From Caballeronia novacaledonica (GTDB taxonomy: Bacteria > Pseudomonadota > Gammaproteobacteria > Burkholderiales > Burkholderiaceae), in assembly GCF_900258035.1 (NCBI RefSeq), contig NZ_OGTP01000003.1:1-64000 (forward strand): a stretch of DNA of 64,000 bases, written 5' to 3'. The notes beneath the pieces were generated by a model that was not told where the DNA came from, did no database searches, and saw only the letters and a program-made list of their open reading frames with translations. Position 1 is the first letter of the stretch; the number at the start of each line of letters is the position of its first letter. Both the position numbers and the translations under genes were made by a program. Shown here piece after piece: positions 19,287-28,783 of this stretch.

Positions 19287-20159
19287 TCAGCGCCCGGCGC
19301 GCCGCGCCGCCACCTGACCGAGCACGGCGAAGTCCTTGTCGCCGTCGCCGTGCGCGAGTGCATCGACGAGGTTGTCGCGCACGACGCTCGCCACGGGCAG
19401 CGGCACGTTCACGGCATCGCCCGCGGCGATCGCGAGACGCACGTCTTTCAGACCGAGCTTCGCCTTGAAGAGCGCGGGCTCGTAGCGGCGCTCCGCGATC
19501 ATCTTTCCGTAGCCCTGATAAACCGGGCCGGGAAACAGCGAATTCGTGATGACGTCGAGCAGCGTCTGCGATTCGATGCCGTGGCCGCTCACGAGCGCCG
19601 CCGCTTCGCCGAAGCTTTCGATCGCCGAGGCCAGCATGAAATTCGCCGCGAGCTTGAGCACGTTCGCGTGCTGCGGTTCGCTGCCGACACGCCAGGTTTT
19701 CTGACCGATAGCATCGAGCACGGGCTGCACGCGGTCGATCGCCTCGCTCGCGCCCGCGGCGAGAATGTTGAGCTTGCCCGCCGCCGCGACATCCGGCCGC
19801 CCGAGCACCGGCGCGGCGACGTACGCGACTCCGTGCTGCGCGTGCAGTTCGGCCAGTTCGACGGCCAGCGCCGCCGAAATCGTCGCCATGTTGACGTGCA
19901 CGAGGCCCTTCGGCGCGCGCTTGAGCAAACCGCCGTCGACGAGCACCGAGCGCAGTGCGTTGTCGTCGGCGAGCATGGAGAACGCGGCATCGCCGGCGAA
20001 CGCCTGCTCGGGTGTATCGACCACCGATGCGCCCTGATCCGCGAGCGCCCGCGTCTTGTCGCGCGAGCGGTTCCAGACCCGCACCGTGTGTCCCGACTTG
20101 AGCGCGTTGCTCGCCATCGCGCCGCCCATTTCGCCCAGTCCGATGAATCCGATGTCCAT
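19287..20159 (-). CDS. NAD(P)-dependent oxidoreductase, 3-hydroxyisobutyrate dehydrogenase family
   Basis: From the ATG at 20159, with AAAGGAG upstream, the protein is 290 aa. The Rossmann motif GFIGLGEMGGAMA is at the N terminus and the all-helical dimer domain follows, with a Lys-Asn-like pair in VLKLAANFMLAS (the family's Asn is replaced by Ala-Asn order change). The family reduces beta-hydroxyacids or semialdehydes. The substrate is unknown. A paralogue, garR, lies at 40118-41011. It is divergent from the Mut7-C gene. Confidence 0.9.
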   Translation of the reverse strand: MDIGFIGLGEMGGAMASNALKSGHTVRVWNRSRDKTRALADQGASVVDTPEQAFAGDAAFSMLADDNALRSVLVDGGLLKRAPKGLVHVNMATISAALAVELAELHAQHGVAYVAAPVLGRPDVAAAGKLNILAAGASEAIDRVQPVLDAIGQKTWRVGSEPQHANVLKLAANFMLASAIESFGEAAALVSGHGIESQTLLDVITNSLFPGPVYQGYGKMIAERRYEPALFKAKLGLKDVRLAIAAGDAVNVPLPVASVVRDNLVDALAHGDGDKDFAVLGQVAARRAGR

Positions 20160-20275
20160 GCTCGCGCGCTCCTTTGGATTGTTCGCCCGCCGCGCGCGGG
20201 AAGCCGCGCGGCCCGAGCGCCAGTAGAGCATATCGACGCAAAGCGCGCAGAGGCGCGCAATGCGATACTGGCCGA

Positions 20276-21031
20276 ATGGTCAAGGCGCGCTTTCACTTCC
20301 ATCGCGAACTGAACGATTTCCTCGCTCGATCCTTGCGTGGGCATGCGTTCGTGTGGGCGTGCGCGAAGTCTTCGTCGACGAAGCACATGATCGAAGCGCT
20401 CGGCGTTCCGCACACGGAAGTCGATCTGATCGTCAGGAACGGCCACCCGGTCGGCTTCGACGCGCAGATCGAGGCGGACGACTTCATCGAGGTCTATCCC
20501 GCGCATCGCGCGCCCGAAGGAATGACGAACGGCGCGCCGCCGCTCCGGCCGCCGCTGCGCGCTTCGGATCTGCGCTTCATCGCCGACGCGCACTTGGGCG
20601 GGCTCGCGCAACTGCTGCGGCTCGCGGGCTTCGACACCAACTACGACAACAACTTCCCCGACGATGAAATTGAGCAGCTCGCGCACGACGAATCGCGCAT
20701 CGTGCTCACGCGCGATCGCGAGTTGCTCAAACGCCGCACCGTGTTGCGCGGCTGCTATGTGCGCGCGCTGCAACCCGACGAACAGTTCCGCGAAGTCTCC
20801 GAGCGGCTCGACCTCGCGGAGCACGTGCGGGCGTTTCGTCTCTGCCTGATGTGCAACGCGCCGTTGCGTCCGGCCGTGCCCGGTGAAATCGATGGCCGCG
20901 TGCCCGACGGCGTGCGCGAACGGCACACGCGTTTCGTCACCTGCGACGTGTGCCGCCGCGTGTTCTGGGAAGGCTCGCACTGGCGGCGCATGCGCGCGCG
21001 GATCGACGCGCTGGCGGAAGCGGGCCGTTAG
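20276..21031 (+). CDS. Mut7-C RNase domain protein with N-terminal ubiquitin-like domain
   Basis: From the ATG at 20276 this is a 251-aa protein. Residues 1-80 look like the ubiquitin-fold domain that often precedes Mut7-C (RFHFHRELNDFL, VDLIVRNGHPVGF, DDFIEVYPA). The Mut7-C part follows with the PIN-like acidic residues RFIADAHLGGLAQLLRLAGF and RIVLTRDRELL. It ends with a zinc-ribbon of two CxxC pairs (CLMCNA, CDVCRR). A ribonuclease role is predicted for the family but not shown for this protein. Confidence 0.88.
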   Translation: MVKARFHFHRELNDFLARSLRGHAFVWACAKSSSTKHMIEALGVPHTEVDLIVRNGHPVGFDAQIEADDFIEVYPAHRAPEGMTNGAPPLRPPLRASDLRFIADAHLGGLAQLLRLAGFDTNYDNNFPDDEIEQLAHDESRIVLTRDRELLKRRTVLRGCYVRALQPDEQFREVSERLDLAEHVRAFRLCLMCNAPLRPAVPGEIDGRVPDGVRERHTRFVTCDVCRRVFWEGSHWRRMRARIDALAEAGR

Positions 21032-21093
21032 CGCGGCCTTTCGTCCACGTACAATACGAGCCCTCTCGTTAAATCGTCGCCCCGGAGCATCAC

Positions 21094-21363
21094 GTGAACA
21101 AATTTCAACTGGAACAAACCAAGGCTTTCAAGCTGGCCAACGACCTGAAGCAAGGCGGCCGCGCGCGCGCGGGCGCTGCGGATGCGCCAAAGACCGATCG
21201 CCGCGAGCAGCGCAAGCTCGATCAGGCGAAGGGCCTCGTGCCGTTCGCGTGCAAGCTCGACGAAAAGCTCGTCAAGCAACTGAAGGACCGCGCAGAAGCG
21301 CATGAAGGCGGGATGACGGAAGTGCTGGCGGAATTGCTGGTGAAGGCGGGTCTGGAGCGGTAA
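21094..21363 (+). CDS. Small conserved protein with ribbon-helix-helix-like C-terminal part
   Basis: The 89-aa protein has a basic, Ala/Gly-rich first half and a second half with the pattern strand (LVPFACKLD), helix (EKLVKQLKDRAEAH), turn, helix (MTEVLAELLVKAGL). That pattern is what ribbon-helix-helix DNA-binding proteins show. No toxin gene follows. It is convergent with the cupin gene, with 13 nt between them. The RHH reading is my inference from the predicted secondary structure. Confidence 0.75.
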   Translation: MNKFQLEQTKAFKLANDLKQGGRARAGAADAPKTDRREQRKLDQAKGLVPFACKLDEKLVKQLKDRAEAHEGGMTEVLAELLVKAGLER

Positions 21364-21376
21364 GGCTCCACGTTCC

Positions 21377-21688
21377 TCACACGCTTCCTTCCTTTTCGAT
21401 CACCAGAATGCGCGCCTCGCCGACGGGTTCGGCGAAATGCTCATCGCCGGCTTGAGCGTGAAAAATGTCGCCCACGCGCAGCGTCAACACGCGCTCGCCT
21501 TCGGCGCCGCGCACATGCATCCGCACTTCGCCCTGCATCACCGCGAACACTTCCTCGCCGTCGTTGACGTGCCATTTGTACGGCTTGTCCGTCCAGTGCA
21601 AACGGCACGACGTGCCGTTCATCACGCAGATATCGAGCGCGCCCCAGGCGCGTTCAGCCGTGAATTTGCCACTTTCGATTACTTTCAT
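21377..21688 (-). CDS. Cupin-fold protein
   Basis: The 103-aa protein is a single cupin barrel. The two cupin motifs can be seen as KWHVNDGEEVFAVMQGEVRM and GDIFHAQAGDEHFA, with His and Glu residues that would bind a metal. The start lies 11 nt after the stop codon of the MFS gene, so the two are probably one operon. Its substrate is unknown; small cupins beside transporters often act on the same carbon source. Confidence 0.88.
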   Translation of the reverse strand: MKVIESGKFTAERAWGALDICVMNGTSCRLHWTDKPYKWHVNDGEEVFAVMQGEVRMHVRGAEGERVLTLRVGDIFHAQAGDEHFAEPVGEARILVIEKEGSV

Positions 21689-21699
21689 TCGAATGCCGC

Positions 21700-22989
21700 C
21701 TAGCGTGTGAAATCGCGCGCTTCATCGACGTCCGCGTGACGCGTCGCCGGAATGCACGCCACCGCGATCAACGAAAGCGCGAGCCCGCCCATCACATAGA
21801 AAGTGGGCGCGAGTTGCGAATCCGTGACGCCAATGAGCCACGTCACGATCAACTGCCCGAAGCCGCCGAAGATCATGACCGCGATGTTGTATGCGATGGA
21901 AAGCCCCGTCGAGCGCACGTGCGCGGGAAACAACTCGGCGATGAGCGCGCCGAAAGGCCCATAGTAGCCCGAGAGCGCGATCGACAGCACCGCCTGCACG
22001 ATCACGAGCCGCATCACGCTCGGCTGCGCCGCGAGCCACGCGAAGAGCGGATAGATCACGACGAACGTGATCGCGAGCGACCACAGCGCAAGCCCCTTGC
22101 GCCCGATGCGATCCGACCACGCGCCCGCGACCGGCGAAAGCACCGTCAACAGCAGATTGCCGACGATCAGCGCCGTGAACGACTGCCCGAACGGCAGCTT
22201 CAGTTGCTTGACGGCAAACGTCGGCAGATAGGCGATCAACACATACACGCTCACCGTCAGCGCGATCACCGAGCCGAGCCCGCACAGCACTTCGCGGCCA
22301 TGCGTGCCGAACACTTCGCCGAGCGTGGCGCGGCGCGCGGTCCGCTTCGCGTGCAGGAACGCTTCGGTATCGGCCATGTTGCGGCGGATGTACAAACCGA
22401 TCGGCCCGATCACGAGTCCGAAGATGAACGGCACGCGCCATCCCCACGAATCGAGCGCCTCGGGCGAAAGCCCGCGCGAAATCGCCGCGCCGACGAGCGC
22501 GCCGAGCAGCAGCGAAAGAGCCTGGCTCGCCATCTGGAAACTGCCGTAGAAGCCGCGCTTCGAGAACGGCGCCGCTTCGATCAGCAGCGCCGTCGAGCTG
22601 CCGAACTCGCCGCCCGCGGAAAATCCCTGCAACAGGCGCGCGAACACGATGACGAGCGGCGCGCCGATGCCGATGGCCGAATACGGCGGCGCTATCGCGA
22701 GTAGCAAGATGCCGAGCGTCATGAGTCCGATGACGAGCGTCAGCGCCGCTTTGCGCCCCGCGCGATCGGCATAGAGACCGAGGACGACGCCGCCGACCGG
22801 CCGCATCACGAACGCGACGCCGAAGGTGGCGGTGGTCAGGAGAATCGACGAGTAATCGCTTTCGCTCGGAAAGAACAAACGGGCGATGACGACCGTCATG
22901 AAGCCGAACACGGTGAAGTCGTACCACTCCAGCGCGTTGCCGATGACCGCAGCCGTCACGGCGCGCGCGTTCAATGGTATTCCTGGCAT
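21700..22989 (-). CDS. MFS transporter of the metabolite:H+ symporter type
   Basis: This 429-aa, 12-helix transporter has the hallmark opening GNALEWYDFTVFGFMT of the MHS family, whose members include proline/betaine and alpha-ketoglutarate carriers. The loop motif GLYADRAGRKAAL follows helix 2. The substrate is unknown. It is followed 11 nt later by a cupin gene and is probably in an operon with it. Confidence 0.92.
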   Translation of the reverse strand: MPGIPLNARAVTAAVIGNALEWYDFTVFGFMTVVIARLFFPSESDYSSILLTTATFGVAFVMRPVGGVVLGLYADRAGRKAALTLVIGLMTLGILLLAIAPPYSAIGIGAPLVIVFARLLQGFSAGGEFGSSTALLIEAAPFSKRGFYGSFQMASQALSLLLGALVGAAISRGLSPEALDSWGWRVPFIFGLVIGPIGLYIRRNMADTEAFLHAKRTARRATLGEVFGTHGREVLCGLGSVIALTVSVYVLIAYLPTFAVKQLKLPFGQSFTALIVGNLLLTVLSPVAGAWSDRIGRKGLALWSLAITFVVIYPLFAWLAAQPSVMRLVIVQAVLSIALSGYYGPFGALIAELFPAHVRSTGLSIAYNIAVMIFGGFGQLIVTWLIGVTDSQLAPTFYVMGGLALSLIAVACIPATRHADVDEARDFTR

Positions 22990-23140
22990 GCGATCCCCTG
23001 GGTCAATGGGTGTCGTGCTGAGGCGGCGGCCACTGGTCTGTTTGTCCGCGCTTTGTTCTAAAAATGCGTACGCGCGGCTCTTTTTGCCTTGGCGAGTGTA
23101 AAGACGGTTTTTCTCCCGATCAAGCTAATCGCGCACGAAG

Positions 23141-23176
23141 AAAAGCGCGCCGGGCCTCACGGCCGGGCGCGCTTTT
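23141..23176 (-). terminator. Terminator of the HiPIP gene
   Basis: A 16-bp stem with one mismatch (AAAAGCGCGCCGGGCC / GGCCGGGCGCGCTTTT) and a 4-nt loop lies 20 bp after the HiPIP stop codon, with a T run on the minus strand. Confidence 0.85.
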
Positions 23177-23195
23177 CGTGTGATGTGCTTCGCGC

Positions 23196-23513
23196 TTATG
23201 CCTTCTTCACATACGCGCTGCACCAGCCTTTCGATGCGACCTGCTTGTTGCTGAACATCGGGCACGGCGCGTAGGCGTCCGTCGGTTTGCCCTGATAGAA
23301 CTGGCAGTTGCCGCAGTCCTGCCCGGCGGCGTACTTCGCGTTCTTGGCCTTGTCGACCTTGCTCGCGTCTTCCTTGTAGCCGAGCGCTTGCGCGGTGGGA
23401 TCGTTTTCGGCGACTTTCGGCGCATCGGCGGCGAAGGCTGCCCGGGAGCCGAGCGCGAACGTCGAGGCGACGCCCGCGCTGGTAATGAGAAACGCGCGAC
23501 GTGATGTCTTCAT
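23196..23513 (-). CDS. High-potential iron-sulfur protein (HiPIP)
   Basis: From the ATG at 23513 the protein is 105 aa. It begins with a Tat signal peptide (KTSRRAFLITSAGVAS, cleavage near AAFA), as expected for a protein folded around its cluster before export. The mature part has the four cluster cysteines: CGNC, APCPMF and GWCSAY. HiPIPs carry electrons in the periplasm, often to cytochrome oxidases or reaction centres. The partner is not clear from the neighbours. Confidence 0.93.
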   Translation of the reverse strand: MKTSRRAFLITSAGVASTFALGSRAAFAADAPKVAENDPTAQALGYKEDASKVDKAKNAKYAAGQDCGNCQFYQGKPTDAYAPCPMFSNKQVASKGWCSAYVKKA

Positions 23514-23645
23514 GGTGACTCGCTCCATGTTGTATTGGGGGATGGCGCCGTTCTTGGCGACGGCGAAATCCGAGCATAACAACCTGGAAGCGGCTCGACG
23601 ACGTCAAATCTTAGAGATAAGGGACGGCGGAAAGTCGCATGTCAG

Positions 23646-24746
23646 CTAGCGCGCCATGTCGGCCACGCGCTCGGCGATCGCAAGCGATGCCGTCAGTCCC
23701 GGCGACTCGATGCCGAACAGATTCACGAGCCCCGGCACGCCATGCGCCGACTTGCCCTGAATCACGAAATCGGCGGCGGCCTGACCCGGACCCGACAGCT
23801 TCGGCCGGATGCCCGCGTAGGCGGGCTGCAATGCGTCGTCGGGCAGACTGGGCCAGTACGCGCGAATCGCGGCGTAGAAGGAATCGGCGCGGCGCGGGTC
23901 GACGTCATAGTTGAGCGCCGGCACCCATTCGACGTCCGGGCCGAACTTCGCCTGCCCGCCGAGATCGATCGTCAGATGCACGCCGAGGCCCGCTTCGTTG
24001 GGCATCGGATAAATCAGCCGCTCGAACGGCGCGCGTCCGCTCACGCTGAAGTAATTGCCCTTGGCGAAATAGAGCGGCGGCACGTGACGGTCGTCGAGGC
24101 CGCGAATGCCGCGCGCGATCGCGTTCGCGTGCAGTCCGGCGCTATTGATCAGATACGACGCCCGGAAACGCGCCGGCGACTCGCCGCCCGTCTCGACGAT
24201 GAAGCAGCCCTCGCGCGCATCGATCGACACGACCGGCGTATGAAACACGATGTTCGCGCCGTGATTCTCCGCGTGACCCTGTAGCGCGAGCATGAACTGA
24301 TGACTGTCGACGATGCCCGTCAGCGGCGACCACACCGCCTCGACGCATTGCAGTTGCGGCTCCATCTCCGCCGCCTGCGCGCCGCTGATGCGCTCCAGCC
24401 CCTTGACGCGGTTCTCGACGCCCTTCTGTTGCAGCGCCGCCAGTTGCGGCACCTGATTGCGCGCGGTGGCGACGAGCAACTTGCCGCATTGCCGATGCGG
24501 CACGCCGTGCTCGCGACAGAACTCGTAGAGCATGTCGCGCCCGCGCACGCACAGTTCGGCTTTCAGTGATCCGCGCGGATAGTAGATGCCGGCGTGAATC
24601 ACCTCGCTGTTGCGCGAACTCGTGCCGATGCCGATGCCCTCGCCCGATTCCAGCACGATGACTTCGCGTCCGCGCATCGCCAGGGCGCGAGCGATCGCCA
24701 GTCCGACGGCGCCCGCTCCGATCACTACGCACTCGATCCGATCCAT
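23646..24746 (-). CDS. FAD-dependent oxidoreductase, L-2-hydroxyglutarate dehydrogenase-like
   Basis: The 366-aa protein has an N-terminal FAD-binding motif ([18 protein letters not shown]) and the D-amino-acid-oxidase-type fold. The stretch [20 protein letters not shown] is characteristic of LhgO/L2HGDH proteins, which oxidise L-2-hydroxyglutarate to 2-oxoglutarate. The C-terminal [20 protein letters not shown] motif is also intact. It is likely to feed electrons to the quinone pool. The precise substrate is a family-level guess. It is transcribed alone. Confidence 0.9.
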   Translation of the reverse strand: MDRIECVVIGAGAVGLAIARALAMRGREVIVLESGEGIGIGTSSRNSEVIHAGIYYPRGSLKAELCVRGRDMLYEFCREHGVPHRQCGKLLVATARNQVPQLAALQQKGVENRVKGLERISGAQAAEMEPQLQCVEAVWSPLTGIVDSHQFMLALQGHAENHGANIVFHTPVVSIDAREGCFIVETGGESPARFRASYLINSAGLHANAIARGIRGLDDRHVPPLYFAKGNYFSVSGRAPFERLIYPMPNEAGLGVHLTIDLGGQAKFGPDVEWVPALNYDVDPRRADSFYAAIRAYWPSLPDDALQPAYAGIRPKLSGPGQAAADFVIQGKSAHGVPGLVNLFGIESPGLTASLAIAERVADMAR

Positions 24747-24931
24747 GTCTTTTTCCGCCGCAGATTTGTCTCAACTATTTTACGTTCGGGACTATTGCGG
24801 GATACACAACAAACACACGTCGATTGCATCGTTTTCCGGTGCAATTCGGAAAAAGGCAAGAATCTGGCCGCCAGATGTCAAAAATGACAGGTTTTGGCGG
24901 CGTTTTTGGCAATTTCGCCATTGAGGACTTT

Positions 24932-25909
24932 TCAGAAACCGATGGCTTTCTTGCGCGATTGACGGTCGAGCTGGATGTCGCGCGCCTCGACGTGATGCCT
25001 TTGGTCGATGCGCGCGTTGCCGAACGCGTTGAGCATCGCGCGCCGCATGCCGCGCGGCGACGCCTGCGTGAGCGCGTCGAGCGGCGCGTCGCCGAGCGTT
25101 TCCGGGAAGCGCGCGCCCCACGTGTGGGCATTGCGGATTTCGGCGTAAATCGACTGCGCGATGCGTCGCGCGCCATCGCGATCCGGCGCTGCGATCTCGT
25201 AGACGTTCAGGCGGTTCAGGAGCGGCTCGGGAATCGCGCGCGCGTCGTTGGCCGTGGCGATCCACACGACATTGCCCGCGTTGATCGGCACTTCCGCGAA
25301 TTCGTCGATGAAAGTCTGCGCCGTGTCGTGTTCGAGCAGCGCGTAGAGCGAGCCGAGCGGATCGTATTGCGCGTCGCCGGTGGCTTTGTCGATTTCATCG
25401 ACGGTGATCACCGGGTTCGCGTAACTGCCGTTGACGAGCGCGTCGAAGACCTTGCCGGGCTTCGCGTTGCGCCATTGCGACGACGCGCCCGACAGGATCC
25501 AGCCCGCCGTGAGCGAGCTCATTGCCACGTAATGACACGACGTGCCGAGCAGCCGCGCGAGTTGCTTCGCGAAATGCGTCTTGCCGATGCCCGGCTCGCC
25601 GAGCAGCAGCATCGGCATGAGTTCGAGGCGGTCGTCGGTTTCGAGGCACAGCGCGATCTGCTTGCGGATATCGGCGAGCGGCTCTTCGAAATTCGGCAGA
25701 TCGGCGGCGAGATCGTCGACGGACGGCATGCGGTTCGGCTTCACGCAAAAGCGCAGATTGCCCACCTTGAGCATTTTTTCGTAGGTGGCGCGCAAGGCGT
25801 CGCTCGCGCCTTCGGACAGGTCGTTGAGCGCGGTTTCCACGTCGTCGAGACTGTAGACCTTGCTGAACGATGCCACCGCCAGTTCCTGTTTGACCACGGC
25901 CGTCGTCAT
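24932..25909 (-). CDS. AAA-family ATPase
   Basis: From the ATG at 25909 the protein is 325 aa; a start at 25924 is also possible and neither has a strong ribosome binding site. The ATPase core is clear: Walker A GEPGIGKTHFAKQLA, Walker B PVITVDEIDKA, sensor 1 IATAND and an arginine finger region (PEPLLNRL). About 75 residues before the core include ALNDLSEGASDALRATYEKM, and the core resembles a Lon or MoxR module without protease. No partner gene (VWA or protease) is adjacent. The role is unknown. Confidence 0.88.
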   Translation of the reverse strand: MTTAVVKQELAVASFSKVYSLDDVETALNDLSEGASDALRATYEKMLKVGNLRFCVKPNRMPSVDDLAADLPNFEEPLADIRKQIALCLETDDRLELMPMLLLGEPGIGKTHFAKQLARLLGTSCHYVAMSSLTAGWILSGASSQWRNAKPGKVFDALVNGSYANPVITVDEIDKATGDAQYDPLGSLYALLEHDTAQTFIDEFAEVPINAGNVVWIATANDARAIPEPLLNRLNVYEIAAPDRDGARRIAQSIYAEIRNAHTWGARFPETLGDAPLDALTQASPRGMRRAMLNAFGNARIDQRHHVEARDIQLDRQSRKKAIGF

Positions 25910-26233
25910 GTCACACCCCGTCATTTTTATGGTCGACGAGTTCAGTGTATCGACGCCAAAACCGCGTGCAAGCGAGCAGTCGCACACGTGTGCTGCTAAT
26001 TGGGACGCCCGTTTCCACCGATAAAGCCGTGATCGGCGCGCGCTAGTATCATCGTCGGGATCGAATGCGGGGCGGGTTCGAAATCTGCTGTTTGCACAAT
26101 CGTGTATTTCAGCGGGCGGCTGAACCCGACCCGCGTCGCCATGTCACAAGGAAGTCGCCAGGATCGCCGATCCGGCGGCCGCTCGTTCAAGCGCGCCGCC
26201 ATCCGAACAGTCCGCGCGCAGGAGTCGCTTTCA

Positions 26234-26755
26234 ATGCATAAATCGATACGCACCGCCTTTCTGAATACCGCGCTCGTGACGGGCGCATGTCTCGCCGCAT
26301 TCGGCGCCCACGCACAATCCACGGCCACGCAGCCGGTGAGTTGGGAATTGCAGGTCGTGCGCGACGGGCAACAGATCGACTCGTTTTCCGGCACGACGAA
26401 CGTCGGGCAGGCGCGCACGGATACGCATCACAACAAGGTGCAAAATCGCGTCGGCTGCGCGGATCAGCCCGCCGGCGATATCGATCTGCAACGCACGATC
26501 ACCGTCTCGCCGACGCACGCGAGCGCCGACGACATCACGCTCGCCATCGACGCGCAGGAAACCTTGCAGGAAGACAGCTCCCGCGTGACGTCGTCCGGCT
26601 GCAAGCTGCCGCCGGTGCCGCGTCAGGTGAGCGGGTCGCATCCGGGCCTCTTGCTCAAGCCGGGCGAATGGGGGCAATGGCAGATCATCGACAGCAACCC
26701 GTCGCTCGCCTATCGGGTGCGCGCGAGCCTGGGTTCATCGACGGCGGCGCAATGA
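26234..26755 (+). CDS. Exported protein of unknown function
   Basis: From the ATG at 26234, with AGGAG upstream, the protein is 173 aa and has a signal peptide (FLNTALVTGACLAAFGAHA). The mature part is predicted to be mostly beta strand and has two cysteines (VGCADQ, SGCKLP). I do not recognise a family. It ends 30 nt before the endonuclease-like gene and may be co-transcribed with it. Confidence 0.8.
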   Translation: MHKSIRTAFLNTALVTGACLAAFGAHAQSTATQPVSWELQVVRDGQQIDSFSGTTNVGQARTDTHHNKVQNRVGCADQPAGDIDLQRTITVSPTHASADDITLAIDAQETLQEDSSRVTSSGCKLPPVPRQVSGSHPGLLLKPGEWGQWQIIDSNPSLAYRVRASLGSSTAAQ

Positions 26756-26785
26756 CAATCGCGGTGACATAGACTCCGACAACGC

Positions 26786-27592
26786 ATGCGAAACCCAGAA
26801 CATCTTCCGCCAGGCCCGTCCGCTCATTCGGCCACGCCGGATTTCACGGCGGTGAGCTGGAATCTGCACAAGGGACGTTCGCCCCTCGGCTTGCGCGCGT
26901 GGACCGCGATGCAGCGGTGGGTTCAAACCACCAACGCCGACGTCTATTTCCTTCAGGAAGCGATGGCGCGGCGCATGCCGCAGCCGATGCTCGCAAGCGG
27001 CTTCGGCAAGCCGCTCAATGCGCCGCTCGACGATGTCTGGCATTGCCAGGCGACCGAAATCGCCACCACGCTCGAATTGCAGATCGCGCTCGGGCCGAAT
27101 GTGTTCAAACCGTCGTGGCGGCATGGCAATGCCATTCTGTCGCCGCATCCGCTCGATCTTTCCGGGCGCTGGGACATCTCCGCGCATCGTTTCGAAAAAC
27201 GCGGCTTGCTGGTCGCGCGCGCGACGTTCGCCGGCCAGTCCATCACGCTGCTGTGCGCGCATCTCGCGCTGACGCGTCAGGCGCGGCTGCGTCAGATGAA
27301 CTGGATCGCGCACTGGATCGCGAAGGAAGCGCCGGAAGGTCCGCTCATGCTCGCCGGCGATTTCAACGACTGGCGCAACGACTCCGTGCCCCTTTTCGGT
27401 GAACTCGGCATGCACGAAGTCGCGACGATGCTCGGCGAATCGGGCCGCACGTTCCCGGCGTTTTCGCCCGCGCTCGCGCTCGACAAGATGTTCGTGCGCG
27501 GGCTGAAGCCCGTCGAATGGCTCGTGCCGACGCAGGACACGGCGTGGCTTTCGGACCACCTGCCGTACATGGCGCGGCTGCGTGTGGAATGA
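26786..27592 (+). CDS. Endonuclease/exonuclease/phosphatase family protein
   Basis: The 268-aa protein has the DNase-I-like fold motifs in order: VSWNLHKGR (metal Asn), FLQEAM (metal Glu), CAHLALTRQARLRQ (catalytic His), LAGDFNDWRN (catalytic Asp and Asn) and WLSDHLPYMARL (Asp-His pair). All catalytic residues are present. The substrate could be nucleic acid, a phosphodiester lipid or a phosphoinositide. No signal peptide is seen. Confidence 0.92.
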   Translation: MRNPEHLPPGPSAHSATPDFTAVSWNLHKGRSPLGLRAWTAMQRWVQTTNADVYFLQEAMARRMPQPMLASGFGKPLNAPLDDVWHCQATEIATTLELQIALGPNVFKPSWRHGNAILSPHPLDLSGRWDISAHRFEKRGLLVARATFAGQSITLLCAHLALTRQARLRQMNWIAHWIAKEAPEGPLMLAGDFNDWRNDSVPLFGELGMHEVATMLGESGRTFPAFSPALALDKMFVRGLKPVEWLVPTQDTAWLSDHLPYMARLRVE

Positions 27593-27598
27593 CGGCGC

Positions 27599-28000
27599 TT
27601 ACGCTCGCGGTCCGGCGAGCAGCGCTTCCAGATCGGTGATGATGACGGGCTTCGTCAGATGATGATCGAAGCCCGCGTCGATGGCGGTCTGCCGATCGGC
27701 GTCGCTGCCCCAGCCGGTCAATGCAAGCAGCAACGCGCTTCGCGTCACGTCGCGCTTTCTCATTTCGCGCGCGACGTCGAAGCCGTTCATGCCCGGCAAG
27801 CCGATATCGAGCACGACCACATCGGGTTTGAAATCGTCGATCGATGCGAGCGCGCGCGGGCCGTCATGCTCGGTGCGCACTTCATGGCCGAGCGCTTCGA
27901 GCAGCATCGACATGGCAAGCGCCGCATCGACGCTGTCGTCGACGAGCAGTATGCGGCGGCCTCGCGCCGCGCCGCCGCTTGCTTCGGCGGTGATGTCCAT
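27599..28000 (-). CDS. Single-domain response regulator (CheY-like receiver)
   Basis: From the ATG at 28000 the protein is 133 aa with one receiver domain and no output domain. The acidic pair (LLVDDSVDA) and the phosphate acceptor (VVVLDIGLPGMNG) are present, with the switch Thr in LALTGWGSD and the Lys in HHLTKP. Its ALTGWG and AGFDHHLTKP motifs match the other orphan receiver at 17593-17958, so the two are related. It faces the endonuclease-like gene with 6 nt between stops. No kinase is near. Confidence 0.92.
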   Translation of the reverse strand: MDITAEASGGAARGRRILLVDDSVDAALAMSMLLEALGHEVRTEHDGPRALASIDDFKPDVVVLDIGLPGMNGFDVAREMRKRDVTRSALLLALTGWGSDADRQTAIDAGFDHHLTKPVIITDLEALLAGPRA

Positions 28001-28180
28001 GCAAAACCCCGTGGTCGTCGTCGCGCGAAACGGATGTTCCGACCCTCGCACGACTTTATTGAGATGATTCGGGAAATGTAGCACAGCGCGTTCGCAGCCA
28101 AGAAAATGAACCCGCAATCACGGCGCGCGACGGCTCTGCTATCGTGAATGTTTCATCCGCCGCCGTTTTGCACCGCCGCC

Positions 28181-28777
28181 ATGTTCGATCTTTTCGACGA
28201 CATCCCCAAGCCCGATATCGTGTGGCATCCCGACTGGATCGATGCCGACGAAGCGTCCGATCTGATGGGCGCGCTGATCGCGGAAGTCGGCTGGCAACAG
28301 GACACGATGACGACGCCCGGCGGCCGCGTGCCGCTGCCGCGCCTGACCGCGTGGCAAGGCGAGGCGGACGCGGTCTATGTCTATTCGGGCATCCGCAACG
28401 TGCCGCAGCCGTGGACGCCCGCGGTCGCCAGTCTGCGCGAGCGCGCCGAAGCCGCGTGCGGCGCGCGCTTCAACAGCGTGCTGCTGAACCGGTATCGCGG
28501 CGGGCTCGACAGCATGGGCTGGCACGCCGACAAGGAACGCGAACTCGGCCCGGAGCCGGTGATCGCATCGGTGAGTCTGGGCGCGACGCGCAGCTTCGAA
28601 TTCCGTCACGCGCGCACGCACGCCACGCACTCGCTCGCGCTCACGCACGGCAGCCTGCTCGTGATGCGCGGACGCACGCAGCAGGAATGGGTGCATCGCG
28701 TGCCGAAGGAGCCTTCCGCGCGCGGCGAACGCATCAATCTCACGTTTCGTTGGGTCGACGCGTCGAAGCGCAAGTGA
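28181..28777 (+). CDS. alkB: 2-oxoglutarate-dependent DNA repair dioxygenase AlkB
   Basis: The enzyme removes methyl groups from 1-methyladenine and 3-methylcytosine in DNA using Fe(II) and 2-oxoglutarate. The metal-binding HxD is in MGWHADKERELG, the second His is in WVHRVPKE, and the 2-oxoglutarate-binding Arg is in RINLTFRWV. From the ATG at 28181 it is 198 aa. An ATG at 28148 would add 11 residues; neither start has a clear ribosome binding site, and I chose 28181 because AlkB homologues begin near MFDLFDD. It converges with the RidA gene. Confidence 0.92.
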   Translation: MFDLFDDIPKPDIVWHPDWIDADEASDLMGALIAEVGWQQDTMTTPGGRVPLPRLTAWQGEADAVYVYSGIRNVPQPWTPAVASLRERAEAACGARFNSVLLNRYRGGLDSMGWHADKERELGPEPVIASVSLGATRSFEFRHARTHATHSLALTHGSLLVMRGRTQQEWVHRVPKEPSARGERINLTFRWVDASKRK

Positions 28778-28783
28778 ACCCTG

